Below, one piece after another: positions 53,071-64,000 of a stretch of 64,000 bases of DNA (the stretch's first letter is position 1; every line of letters starts with the position of its first letter). This stretch comes from Monarcha castaneiventris obscurior (lineage: Eukaryota > Chordata > Aves > Passeriformes > Monarchidae). The translations under genes were made by a program, and so were the position numbers. A model generated the notes under the pieces. That model was given only the letters and a program-made list of their open reading frames with translations. It made no database searches and was not told the origin of the DNA. The DNA is taken from contig JAMPIT010000890.1 in NCBI GenBank assembly GCA_026261815.1, positions 8,400,001 through 8,464,000 on the forward strand. The letters are read 5' to 3'.

Positions 53071-56000
53071 CATCAGACAGCTTTGAAGTATCTTCATACA
53101 CACAAAAAAATGACACTTATACAAAGTAATACCAATCTAAAACCTGTCAAATTACAAAACCAGCCTTATTCTCTTATTCTCTCCCAAAGGGTATCCTTTT
53201 TTATTGTTTGCTGAATAGAAAAAAAAACCCTGTCTATGCAATGGACAGTAAAAAGGAAAAAAACCCTTGGGTAAGTGAGAAAACAGACAGTTCCAACCTG
53301 AGGCCTTACTCTGCCATCACTGTGCAGCTCCCACCATAAAATAGTTTGGATATTCACATATTTAGGTATGGTGAGGTTGCTACAGCAATGTCATGTGCTA
53401 CATACAACTCTTGTTGCTTTTTCAGTGGCAGCTGAATTAGTTTTAACATTTTAATAGATTTTTAAATTTTTTTTTTAGTTATTTAGACTCAAGTACAAAC
53501 CCATCTGCATTTGACAAGTGGTCTTGCTGCTCACAATTTATAGCAAAGCAGAAACACTTTCCACCTACCCTATACAATGTTTGGGGGCAAGCCCCAACAG
53601 AAGTGCTGTGAGCATTTACCTGTCACACACCCTGCTGATTTTATACTACAGCACCACTTCAGAGGGTGTTCATGTGGTAGCTGAGGTAGACCTCCCCCTA
53701 ATACAAAGTTGCTTGAAGTGACAGAGCACAAAAAGGGCATGAATCAAAGGTGAAAGAACAATAGTTGAAATAAAAGAGACTTGTCAGAAATGGCTGTAGA
53801 CACATTTTGTTTTGGCTGATTATTTACTAATGAACAACAATTTTACCGCCTTGCCAATTTGCAAAATACAACATAGAATGTGACTCTTTGTGTCTCACCA
53901 GGTTTTAACTCTTGTTATCAAACTCTTGAAATTTAATTTCCTTCTACTAAAGAAAATGCAAATTCAATTTGCATCACTTTCAAAATGAGTGATTTTAAAC
54001 TGATATTTTTGTTTTCTTTTTTCTTCTCTCAGTGTTTGGGCCATTATTATATATCACTGATCTATAAACCTTCATAAAGTTCTCTGAAGGCCTACATACC
54101 ATCTGGTATCCTCCTCTATCACTGGCATGGCAACAAAACTGTGTCTTAAGCAAAAACAAGTCAAATGGAACAGCTCTAATGTTGCATGTAAAGCAATTCT
54201 GTATAAAAATAGATTCTTTTCAAATTTCTGCTGCCACTCTTCAAAAAAAACCTCACTAATCAGCCTTCTAAACAATAGCAGACAGCAATCTGTCAGTTCT
54301 CCAGTAAGCTCGAGCTGTCTAACCAATGTCATTAACACCTCAAAAAAGACATTTTGCCTGCCTTGCTTGCCAGGGATTCAGGACAGCTTGTTAACAATAC
54401 TAATACCTACCAATTACCCAACCTTTTCAAGTTCAAAGCACCGCAAAAACTGAAGTAATCTGCCGCAGCATTTTCTAGGTTCAGGCTAATTCCTGTAAGT
54501 GCAATGCTTTTAAAATCTGGCATGTTCTGGAGTGTTCTATTTAATCCCCTTCATTTTCACTGTTTTCTTATCTTGAACTTGCTTTTTCTTCCAGGTTCTG
54601 GAATTTATGTCTTTCTTCTTATCTTTTCCCCCAAGACTGGTGTTCCTGACTGCCTTGTTGAGTCACAAACACAGACTAATCTGAGTGCATGCTCCCCTTG
54701 ACACTTACTTTTTCCTGTTTCATCTTTCTTTTCTCAACTTTTCGAACATTACTCTTTCAGCTTTGCAGCCTCCCAGCCCCTTTGTCTCTGTACATTTAAC
54801 AACGTTGTTTGACTGTGTCCTCCAAGTCAGTCACACCATGTGACTTGACATCTATCACATGCACAGTTTGTTAGCCTTTCCTCATGGAAAAAGTGATCCA
54901 AGTCTTGTCAGAGTCCTCAACCTTCAGAAGCTTGTATGTGTTGCAATAAGCTTGTGTGAGGCAAGCACCCCAGAGGTGCTAACAGCAGTACTAAAGCTTT
55001 GCAGAGAAGCTCATGAGCTTTGTTATCCTTATCAGGTGCCCAGAGGGAGCCCAATTCCCTGAGCTAAAGTAAAAGTGTCCTCATGGACCATACTTTTTCC
55101 TCCTCTAACCCACACCCAGCTTTACTTCTGATGTACCTACGAGCTTCTTTATTCCCGTTTTTGGAGTAACTTGCCTTTTAAGTGGGTAGAATTTCAAGTT
55201 GGTAGGAGTCTGAGCCTGTGCTGACAGGCAAAACCCTCTCCCATTTTCACACTGACCTGCTCTTTGCATGAAAGCCCTTGATCTCTTGCCTTTTTATACA
55301 TCAGTAGTGAGTCTAGCCCAGGCACTCCTTCTCCAGCACAGTTTAGTCCTCCTCAGAGGATCTCTGAACTGCACTGTTCAGACACCAGCCAGTCTGCAAA
55401 TCCACCTGTGCCTTGGCATCCACCTCTGGGGGTGAAATCACTCTTCTGCTCCATTTACACTGACACTTATTTGTAGTTGGGATTAGCAGAATGCAGATTC
55501 CAACAAATTTAAATTAATCTGTTCTCCAAATTTTAGATTAATGTTTGATGCAAAGGCAAGACATCTTCAATGAAGCACGATTTCCTCCAAATCTTTTTGC
55601 TTCTCAGGTGTTTGGCTACTGCAATTTAAAAGGCAAATAACTTCAAGGGTGAAGGAACATTCTGTGAGCCCAGAGAGATGGCATGATGGATGGGGAAGTG
55701 GCATCTTTTTCTGTTTTTCTGTTAGCCAGCACAATCTCTCCAGAAGGTCTTTATTAGCTGCTGCACCTGGCTCCCCAGTATAATGCTTATTCATTTCTGC
55801 CAGGCCCTGAAGCACTTTATTTCACAGGCGGCTAGTATTTGAAAGGGCAGACGTGTAAAGGCAGTTTCAGTACCTCTCTACCACTTCACTATTTAAGGCC
55901 ACCATTGCAGCCCTGGCAAGGCTCTTTGTGCAATACCAGGTAATCTCAGGTGCATTTGCAGACCTGCCTGAGACCACACAGCCACTAAAATACACCATGG

Positions 56001-56137
56001 CAGCAGGTCCTCACCCAAGACAGCAAAAGAAGGTGTTTTCCCACCTACTCTGTCAAAGGAATACAAGGTTGGAAACATGTTGAGGAACCTAAGCTGAAAA
56101 CTGCCCTAAATCCACACTGGAAGGATGGGGTACTAAC

Positions 56138-57459
56138 CAGAGGGATCTGGACAAGCTTGAGAAGTGGGTCTCTCATGGCAATCTCATGAGGTTTGACAAG
56201 GCCAAGTGCAAGGTGCTGCTGCTGGGTTGGGGCAACCCCCAGTACCAACACAGGCTGGGGGATGAACAGATGGAGAGCAGCCCTGGGGAGAAGGATTGGG
56301 GATGCTGGTGGGTGAGAGGCTGGACATGACCCAGCCGTGTGAACTCACAGCCCAGAGGGCCAAATGTGTCCTGCATCCAAAGCAGCGTGGGCAGCAGGTG
56401 AGGGAGGGGATTCTGCCCCTCTGCTCTGCTCTGGTGAGACCCCACCTGCAGTGCTGCATCCAGCCTGGGGTCCCAGCACAGGAGGGACATGGACCTGATG
56501 GACCAGGTACAGAGGAGGGCTGCCAAGATCAGAGGGATGGAGCACTTTTCCTATGAGGGAAAGCTGAGAGAATTTGGATTGTTCAGTGTGAAAGAGAAGG
56601 CTTAGGGAAGACCTAACTGTGGCCTTCCAGTACTTGAAGGGAGACTACAAGAAAGATGGAGAGGGGCTTTTTACAGGAGCATATAAGCGGACAGGGCAAG
56701 GGGGAATGGCTCCAATCCTAGCGAGTGTAGGTTTAAATTAGACATTAGGAAGAAATTCTTTATTGTGACAGTGGTCAGACACTGAAACAGGTTGCCCAGA
56801 GAACCTGTGGATGCTCCATCCCTGGATGCGTTCAAGGCTAGGTTGGATGGGTTTTGGTCTGGTCTAATAAAACACATCCCGGCCCAGGGCAGGGGGGTTG
56901 GAACTAGATGTCTTTAAGAACTCTTCCAACGTGTTATAAACGAATCAGCCAATTTAATAATTAAAGAAAATTTATTAAATAATCAAAGTATAAAATTTGA
57001 AAATGCCACAAGCAAAGCAGTGCTGAGCCAGGCGACCAACACTGGGTGAGCAAGTTCACAAAACTGTTTCTATAGGGTATCCTTTTATATATTTTGGGTT
57101 TTGTTAATTTTGCAGTCTTTCTTGTCTTGCTGATAATTCTTGGAAGTGGTAAATTTTTCGCTGCCGGCATACTTCCTTCTGGTGACACACATTATCTTAT
57201 CATCCTGGAACCATTGGATGTAAATCTTTTTGGGACACTACTATCTTGACACATATTGTCTTATGTGTGTATGTATTGTATACATATCGCTGGAGCCTTG
57301 CCAGACTGGAAAATCCCACGGAATACCTTTCTTTGGAATGCATGTCCTTGCATCTATATTTTCTCTCGACTTTAGTAAAGAAACGCTGTAGTCTTATTTT
57401 TAGCACGAATTATTTTGCAACATATACTACACAACCCAAAGTATTCTATGATTGTATGA
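56138..57459 (+). mobile_element. CR1 LINE 3' end, interrupted by a solo LTR
   Basis: The segment from about 56138 to 56930 reads as the end of CR1 reverse transcriptase (ORF2) plus 3' region. It contains the characteristic avian CR1 stretches CCAGAGGGATCTGGACAAG, GCCAAGTGCAAGGTGCTG, TCTGCCCCTCTGCTCTGCTC, GAGACCCCACCTGCAGTGCTG and CAGGTTGCCCAGAGAACC. It resumes after the LTR at 57432 as CAACCCAAAGTATTCTATG plus ATTGTATGA, the usual CR1 terminal repeat. The copy is 5'-truncated, as most CR1 copies are, and its reading frames are broken by stops and shifts, so it is inactive. Confidence 0.93.
56932..57431 (-). mobile_element. Solo LTR of an endogenous retrovirus, ERVL-like, antisense to SMARCAD1
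   Basis: This 500-bp element begins TG (TGTTATAAACG) and ends CA (ATACTACA) on the + strand, and interrupts the tail of a CR1 copy. The flanks are CAACG (56927-56931) and CAACC (57432-57436), a 5-bp target-site duplication with one mismatch. On the minus strand it has a TATA box (ATATATAAAAGG, complement of 57081-57092) and, about 110 bp downstream, an AATAAA signal (complement of 56971-56976), in the order expected for U3-R-U5. No internal retroviral genes adjoin it, so it is a solo LTR left by recombination. A 5-bp duplication fits ERVL-type integrases; the family name is an inference. Its promoter, if active, points away from SMARCAD1. Confidence 0.85.
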
Positions 57460-57589
57460 CCCCGTATTTTAGGGTTCCAGTTCTCCTATGATGGTCTTTC
57501 CGCGGTTCTCCACCCAAACCTTTCCGCTGGGAAGGGGGTGGCGGAAGGGGTGTGAACACGCGATGGTGTGGTATCAGAAAGGTAACTCG

Positions 57590-58400
57590 TGCGGTGTCTG
57601 GAATTGGAACCCGCCACTCTGCTCGGTCACGGCGGCAGCCGCACGAAACCCAAAGCCCCCAGACCCACAGCGACCCCGCTCCCGCTCCCGCCGCTGAGGG
57701 ACGCGGCGCGCGCCGCTCCCGGCGGAAAAGGCGCGAAGGCGCCCGCGCGCTCCGGCCGGGCGAGGCGATTGGCGGGCGGGGCCGTGACGTCATCGGCGCG
57801 CGCCGGCCGCCCCGCGCGCGCCCCGGTCCTGCGGGCAGCGCGTCGTTCTCCCGCTCCCCGGGCCCCATCCCGCCCTCACTTCCCGCCGGGCCCTATCCCG
57901 CCCTCCCTTCCCAGCGCCCGACGCTCCTGGCCCGGCAGCCGGCCCGGCCCCCGCCGGCCCGGCCCCCGCCGCTCCCTCCCAGCGCCCCGCTGGGGCCGCC
58001 CCGCTGCGCCACAGGTGCGTGTGGGGCCCGCCGCCCGTGCCCGGCGGGAGCCGGCCGCCGTGAGAGGAGGAGGGAGGCCAGGGGAGCTCGGGGAAGAGGG
58101 AGGGAGGGCGGATGGACGGGTGGATGGGCGGCCAGGAGCTTTCCAGTTGCCTGACAGCGTCGCTGGCCTCGCGTTTCTGCGGGAGTGCCGGCCGGTCCCT
58201 TGGCCAGCGTTTTCCCGATCCGTATATAGACGGGCCCTGGCGGCTGTCTCCCCTTCCTGGCTTTTCCCGCAGAAAGGTTAAGAAGATGAGCCTCTACAAT
58301 TTGGACCGGTTCCGGTTCGAGAGAAAAGGGAAGGGGGAGCAGGAGTCGCTGTCGCCGGCGGCCCGGGCGGAGGCACCTGGCGCTGCTGCCGCGGTCGGAG
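57590..58400 (+). promoter_or_regulatory. SMARCAD1: CpG-island promoter of SMARCAD1
   Basis: This is an abrupt GC- and CpG-rich block in otherwise AT-rich DNA, ending in the first coding exon. Visible elements include an inverted CCAAT box (ATTGG, 57768-57772), a GC box GGGCGGGGC (57774-57782) and a perfect palindromic CRE TGACGTCA (57785-57792), all within 25 bp of each other, followed by long GCGCGC runs. Such a TATA-less cluster is typical of a housekeeping gene. A TATATAGA sequence at 58223-58230 could be an alternative weak TATA element about 60 bp before the ATG. The block contains imperfect local duplications (GGGCCCxATCCCGCCCTC at about 57860-57912 and CCGGCCCGGCCCCCG at about 57939-57968). 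The large open frames that cross it are a by-product of high GC. Confidence 0.85.
58015..58272 (+). other. SMARCAD1: Candidate short 5'-UTR intron of SMARCAD1
   Basis: A donor-like ACAG|GTGCGT sits at 58014/58015. A pyrimidine-rich tract (CTCCCCTTCCTGGCTTTTCCCGCAG) ends in AG at 58271-58272, just before AAAGGTTAAGAAG-ATG. Splicing would join a non-coding exon within the CpG island to the coding exon, leaving 13 nt of UTR before the ATG. It would also remove the upstream in-frame ATG at 58112. This is inferred from splice consensus only; RNA evidence is lacking. Confidence 0.5.
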
Positions 58401-58472
58401 CCGCTGCAGGGGATGAGGAGGAGGATGACAGCAGGCCTGACACGCCGGCCTCGGACGTGACAGAGAGAGCTG
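58286..58472 (+). CDS. SMARCAD1: SMARCAD1, first coding exon (partial gene; residues 1-62)
   Basis: SMARCAD1 is a nuclear SWI/SNF-type ATPase (yeast Fun30 relative) that remodels nucleosomes, helps restore heterochromatin after replication and aids DNA-end resection. This exon gives only its N-terminus. The protein starts MSLYNLDRFRFERKGKGE, close to the vertebrate SMARCAD1 start (human begins MNLFNLDRFRFEKR). An Ala/Gly-rich linker (about residues 25-42) follows, then the acidic run GDEEEDD (42-48), then RPDTPASDVTERA, which aligns with the human ANTPDSDITEKT segment. The exon ends after 62 codons plus one base at a strong donor, G|GTGAGT (58472/58473), so the next intron is phase 1. The ATG has A at -3. 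An in-frame ATG lies 58 codons upstream (58112) with no stop between, but its translation is unlike SMARCAD1 and it probably lies in a 5'-UTR intron. The CUE domains and the ATPase would be in later exons beyond the window. Identity rests on the N-terminal match; I could not run a search. Confidence 0.9.
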
Positions 58473-61400
58473 GTGAGTCAGGTGTTCTGCACGCAGCGTG
58501 AGGGCAGAGTAACTACTTAATTTCTAGAAATAAAGTAACTGTGTTTTGTTTTGGTGTTCCTTTGTTTGGTTTTTTTTTTTTTTTTACCCCCTCTGCGTGT
58601 TCTACAAGTGTGTTTTTCTGTGCACACGTTTCACGACAGTTTCCGCAAAAGTATCCTCATTTGTAGCAGTGTATGGCCTAATTGAACCTGTGCATTTACA
58701 GGCAAGTCTGTAGCCTGAAATAGCTTTTTTTTTTTTTTTTTTTTTAGCTGAATGAATAAGCTTCAAATTAAATACTGAAAGTATGTTACATTTTTCTATT
58801 TATAAAATTTATTTACTGATACTTATTTTACGCTAATGTTTCAGGGTTGTCAAGGAAGAAATGGCTTCTATTTGTCTGATAGCTGCAACACTGTAGACTT
58901 TTTGTGTAGTGTCCTTGGCCAATGCATTGTGGAGCATCAGACATGAAATTCGAAAGAAAGAGAACAGTTTTTTTTCACTTGGGCCTGGTTTTGTAAAGAG
59001 CTGAGAGACCTGCTACTGATTCTCAGAAGCTGACTGTGTTAGTGGTTTTGTAGTGGTGTTCATCCTCTTTTTGGGCCGAAGCTTGGAGTTTTCATGGGAA
59101 TTTCAAAAACTTGCTTGTGTAGTAGTGTATTGGTTTCCTTTGGCTGTTCCTGTTTGGATTTGTTGGTTAATACCAATGACTGAAATTGCTGTCACCCGTG
59201 TAATCACATTCACCTGTAGGTCTTTCCTGTTACTGAGGGAGTAACATTTGAAGAACAGACAGTATCTCCTGCTGATTATTTGGTATTTCTCAGACATTCC
59301 ATATAACTTCTGATGTAGGTGTCAAGTTACAAGTGTTACTGGAGAGATCAGACAGACTTTGACTATGCATTTATTCAGAAATGGAACAACAACGTATGTT
59401 GATGTTGTTCAACTACATTTTTTTGCACATGACTTTCTCTTGGTGCAAGGCAGTTTTTCACAATACCTTATCTGTGTAATAGTAGAGAAACTCATGTACA
59501 AGGAGGAGTTCCTCTTTTAAAGTTGAGCCAAGTCAGAATTACAGGAGATGGATATTTACTCTTCCCTGAATTTTGGTTTAGTGCAGGTTGACTGTTTTCC
59601 ATTGATTGGAGTGCTCTTCTATTTACATTAGTAAATATTAAGCAGTGTTCTGCATTAAAAATAAAATGTATAAAACATGTAAGTTACCAGTCTGGAATTG
59701 AGTAACCTGTCCACTTGCAAAGAATGTTTTGGGGACAGGGAGAACTTGACAGAAGAAGCAAGCAACAGTTAGTTCTGGCTTCTGCACTGTGTCTATGTAA
59801 TGCTCATATGGAAAAGTGAGCACTCTGAGGAAGTGCACTTTGGAACAGGTGTTCTCTTCCTGTTTGTGGTAAATCATTGTCTGGTGCTGTGGAGGAGTTA
59901 CTGAGTGCAGGGGCCCTTTTGGAACTGCAAATGTGGTTGTGAAGTAATAGAGGGTGCTGCTTATTTTGTGGCTTATTTGTCTTTGTGATTTGCTTTATTT
60001 TAATATTTCTTCCTTCAATCTGCCTGTGGACTTTGTCAGTGTAAGCACGTAGCTAGACCATAACTGCCAATAAATTTTAGTGCTTGTTTTTTAAAATGCT
60101 GGTCTCCCTTGACTTAGATTCCGCAGGGATAGGACTGAGAAGGGATGTGTTGCCCAATTTAGACACATAAGCATGAGTTTAGATACAAAGTAATAAAAAG
60201 ATGAAGGGCGGCCTAAAAGAACTGTAGTACAAGGCTAAGTAGTTGTGAGGAAAACTTGTGGGAGGTGGTGGTGGGTAGCAGTGAAACAGGGTAACAGGTA
60301 ACAATGAAACAGTGCAAGTGCAGGCAAAATTACAGCAAGTAACTGAAATAAGCATCCATGGGTGCAGATGCTGCTGTAAAACTGGGGTACTAATTAGCAT
60401 TTAAAATTGAGATGTAATACTAGTGCTCTGCATATACATAATGCTTCATCTTTCACAGATACTGGGTGTTTAAAGAAGATCAAGTGGTGTAGTGACTTTT
60501 TCTCCCACTTATTGGCACAGCAGTGTTATGTAACATATTTAAAGAATTAATAACCTTTTAAGAAATTAAATCACATTTTCTACATCTACAGAAGTTAACC
60601 AAAAATAAAACTCACATTTTGTTTGAATTATATGAGGCACTTAAATGTAATAGAGAAGACTAGATTTGATTAGCACATGCCTGTCTTCTTTGTTACCTAA
60701 TTACTGTCAGGAAGACAGAATTTTTCTTGCTTTGGGTCAAATAAAACAGTCAGCTTTTTGGTTGTTATTATTGTTGAATGGTCATGGAGAAGGCCCAAGG
60801 ATGGGTTTGTGGCACCGTGTGCTCTCTACTGCTCACTACACCAGCAAGGCAGACTAGGGAGTTGTTCTGTACAAGAAGCAGTTTACACCAAGTTCACCAA
60901 AAATAACTTGTCCTAATGCTCAATGGATCATGTCAGGACAACAATTACTTAGATTTCTTCTGAAGACAAAGTCATTAACAAAATACTGTTACAACAAACT
61001 GGGAAAACAAGAGGAGAGTGATCTTTATTTCACTTATACAAACAAAAATGCTATTAAATAGCCAATGATTTGGGGTTTTGTTCTGTTTCCTTTGGTATCA
61101 TGCAACCACAGTGTGTATGTAAAAAGAATTTAAAAATCTGACTTTTTCCTTCAGGAGCACAAATAGTTCGGTATAATTTCTGAGAGATTTCTTCTGATTT
61201 CTGTTTTATCAAGTGCCCCGAAATACGCATCTAACAAAATGATATGGTTGTATAAATGTCATCCATCTTCAAAAAATACAGTCACATGGTGTCTATTGTG
61301 TCATGAACCACCATTATCTTTTCAGCTATTTTTTTTGTTTTGTTTTCCCAGAACAAACTAATATTGGTAGATTGTTCAGTACCCCAGTTATGTCTGTAGG

Positions 61401-64000
61401 TCATGGTTCTTGTTGCTTTGTGTTATTAATGCCTATTAAAGCAGAAGTGTCCCTTACGCTTTAATAAGCAATTTGTGGTGTGGTGGCCACAAGAATTGGT
61501 CATCTTCGTACACTTGTCTGTATTCAAAATTACACAGGCCTGCAGTGACTTTGCAGCCAGGTTGTAGGGAACAGTTCTGAACAGCATTTAACTGAGGGAT
61601 AGGAACCAACTCTGGGGACAGTTACTAAATTATATCTGAAAATATCTGTAGAAGTTGGAAAAATACACTGGAGTGGCTTACTACAATTTTCCACACACAT
61701 TAGTATTATTTACTGAATAGTTTCTCTTAGTCTGTTAAGGAAACGGTGAAACATCTGCTTAATTTTCATTTAGATGCTTTTAATTATGTAAGTAGCTGGG
61801 TATACTAAGATAATGAGATTATTCTACACAGTTGTAGAAATGCAGGAGAGCTGTACCAGAACTGCACAAATTAGAATAATTACCTACGTAAATTTCAAAA
61901 TGAGATTTGTATTCAAATCTCAAAAAGCATGCTTACAAAGCTTCAACAATGAATTGAAATGAACGTTGTAGATGAAATTAAACTACAATGTATAACCCTG
62001 CTATTGATGGCTGATTTTGTTGTTATCCTCTCGGTACTGTTTAAGTATGTATCCCAAATGACTACACTTTGAGATTAAGATGCCGAGAGTTCACTTGCGC
62101 TGGGTCTGTTGTCATTTTCTCTAGGATCTGAGGAAGTCCTGTCTTTTGCTTATGTCTCAGTTCATGGAGTGTAATTCTACTTACAGTTTTTCTGGAAAAA
62201 AGTGATGACTGTAGTACCTAATGAAGTTTTCTAAGGGTTCATGGGAAGATACGTTGAAGGCCCTCATTTTAAAATGGCCTCTTTAAGAAGCGCCTTAGAG
62301 TAATACTGACATTTAGGATTGTTTTAGCCAATGGAAAAGACTTTCCTTTGAGAATGGAATACTTATTAGCTTGTAGACTTCAGCAGCATGTGCTTGATAC
62401 TGCTTTCCAAAACTAGATGGAAGTTACTTCTACTTAACAATGCTTTTTGGATGATGTTAGTAAATGTGGTAAACCTCTAAGTATTGCCTCAGTTCTTGCT
62501 TTTGTTTTACCTCTGTTTTCACGTGGGAGAGAAGAAGCTGGCTTTCTCAGAGTGTGATGTATGATTTGTGTGGGAGGTTATGTTTAGAATTAAAGGGCAG
62601 TGTATTCTCTTTTTATGATAGCAAAAATTGGTTGTTGGGTTTTGCTTTTGATGCTAATGTGTGCATGTAGGGATACTTCTGCGTGTTCCTATTTGTGGCC
62701 TTAGAGTCAAATGGTCTTGTGATTGCAGGCATTCCTTAATAGTTCTTTTTAATTGCCTGTAATCAGAAAATTCTGCCTCCAACAGTTACATGTTGTGGCA
62801 ACAACTTTAATCTGTTACTACTCTACAAGGTTACAATTTGCTCTAAATATGAAGCCTCCTTGTTACATGTGTGGCTTCTGTTTCCACCACTTAGTAAGGG
62901 ACTCTGTTCTGTGAAATAGGTGGAGGAAGAGGAGAAGACTGGGCTTTTTTTTGAGTGGGAGAATGCTTTTTTTTCCCTCCAGGTAACTCAGCATTTTATA
63001 GGTATGGGAGTTAGGCGCTATCATGAAGACTGGACAGTAATTGCTAAATAAAGTAAAACTGAAATGAGAAATCACTGAGTGAAACAGTAAATACTCTTTC
63101 TGTTTAAATATAAACCTTGTCTAAGGTTTATACTGTAAAGAATAAAGTTACTTTTAAGACCATCCTATTTTTGTAAAATTGCCTTGTGTTTTGTTTTAAA
63201 ATTCAGTAAGGATGTCTCTTAGCAAAGTTGTTATGAGTATGTGTCATGCTGCTTGCAAAGGGAATATCTTTAGAATTTAGTCTAACGTACAAGGCAGAGA
63301 TACATGAAAACTGCCTTGATCAGTTCTGTTAATTCAGAATAGATGTGAAATTTTCATGTTTCTTAGAGACCTGTTTTGATATTCAGTCACTTTTTTTTTA
63401 TGCATTTCATGTTTCTATCCTATTGTGATAGCACTTGCCCTGATAACCCAACTTCATCATGTTCCCAAAGGTCACTTCTGCTCCTCTCCTGTATTCATCT
63501 AAAAACTTACTCAGTTTTCAGATGAAGTGACTGCATCAAGGACAACACATCTCCTTCCTAAAATAGATAGAAGAAGGTACTGCTGAGGAAGCTTCCATTG
63601 CCACCGTGTTGGTCTTGGATGCAGGGAGGTCTGTCTTGGAATGATGTACTACAGCTTCAGAACTAATAATTTTTAGGCATTCCTAAATTTACATGTGAAT
63701 GAGCTTTTCAAAATAACAAGAATAATATGAAAAGTAGGACTTTTGCCTCTTCTAAAAATTGTTACCATAATCCTCTATTGTGATTTGGAAGTGATAGAAA
63801 AGGTTCAGATTTTTATGATAACTAAAATTAGGTCTTTTATCACAGATGAAGGAATTAAACACTATGTGGCTCCTTTCTGCATTTGACTATCAGATTAATT
63901 TATTCTGGCTTCATCTGTGTTTAATGTCTGCTGGCAAACCAGCTTTGAAAACTGATGTTACACTTTATAGTAATTTGACTCAGCAAGTTTCTGCACTAGT
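58473..64000 (+). other. SMARCAD1: SMARCAD1 first coding intron (5' part)
   Basis: Intronic sequence runs from the GTGAGT donor to the window end. It is AT-rich and has pyrimidine and poly-T runs (for example 58569-58585 and about 58726-58745). I looked for an exon continuing the known SMARCAD1 N-terminus (acidic, Ser/Pro-rich, then an IQYIDLSSDSED-like stretch) and saw none. The open frames here are short and unlike any protein I recognise. No transposable element is clearly visible. Confidence 0.75.

Larger units (their letters stand above)
50753..56137. other. Intergenic, nothing beyond simple repeats
   Basis: A short TG run (50754-50765) marks the edge of the old CR1. The rest is AT-rich with the AAC microsatellite and the inverted repeat at 53.05 kb. 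Open frames are short and unrecognised. Confidence 0.65.

Noticed and set aside
56173..56556. Minus-strand frames up to 117 codons
   Set aside because: Antisense of the CR1 copy.
57552..58281. Two long Arg/Pro/Ala-rich frames (200 and 230 codons) in the SMARCAD1 CpG island
   Set aside because: GC-rich DNA lacks stop codons. The frames are low-complexity and overlap each other in different phases across the promoter.

Overview
The window looks like bird chromosomal DNA. It is about 60% A+T and almost entirely non-coding. It carries CR1 LINE copies whose 3' tails have the avian ATTCTATGATTCT type of repeat, and no mammalian SINEs are visible. The only protein-coding sequence I can support is the first coding exon of SMARCAD1 on the + strand near the right end (58286-58472). 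Its protein starts MSLYNLDRFRF, which matches the known vertebrate SMARCAD1 N-terminus, and the exon ends at a clean splice donor. The species cannot be fixed from the sequence.

Layout. From 1 to about 57.5 kb there is no supportable gene. This would be the region upstream of SMARCAD1; in human the neighbour on that side is ATOH1, so much of the window may be the ATOH1-SMARCAD1 gene desert (inferred from human gene order, not seen here). The desert holds five CR1 pieces: two relatively young copies on the + strand (45.4-45.95 kb and 56.1-57.46 kb), one short minus-strand tail (7.66 kb), and two old degraded copies (30.5 kb, and 49.6-50.75 kb). It also holds an AT microsatellite at 25.4 kb, an orphan CpG island at 35.7-36.0 kb, and several stretches that look like conserved regulatory DNA: they keep CpGs and dense homeodomain, SOX, TCF or FOX-type motifs. 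Two good CTCF-type motifs at 46.8 and 47.8 kb share one orientation.

Just upstream of the gene, a 500-bp solo retroviral LTR lies in the minus orientation inside the 3' tail of a CR1. It has TG...CA ends and a near-perfect 5-bp target duplication. The SMARCAD1 CpG-island promoter (about 57.6-58.4 kb) follows, with a perfect cAMP-response element, an inverted CCAAT box and a GC box. A short 5'-UTR intron is likely. From 58473 to the window end is the first 5.5 kb of the next intron; no further coding exon is recognisable.

I found no RNA gene, CRISPR array or novel enzyme system. The observations most worth checking are the CTCF pair as a possible boundary, the orphan CpG island with its adjacent motif-rich DNA, the CpG-retaining block at 37.9-38.6 kb, and the nested LTR-in-CR1 next to the promoter.
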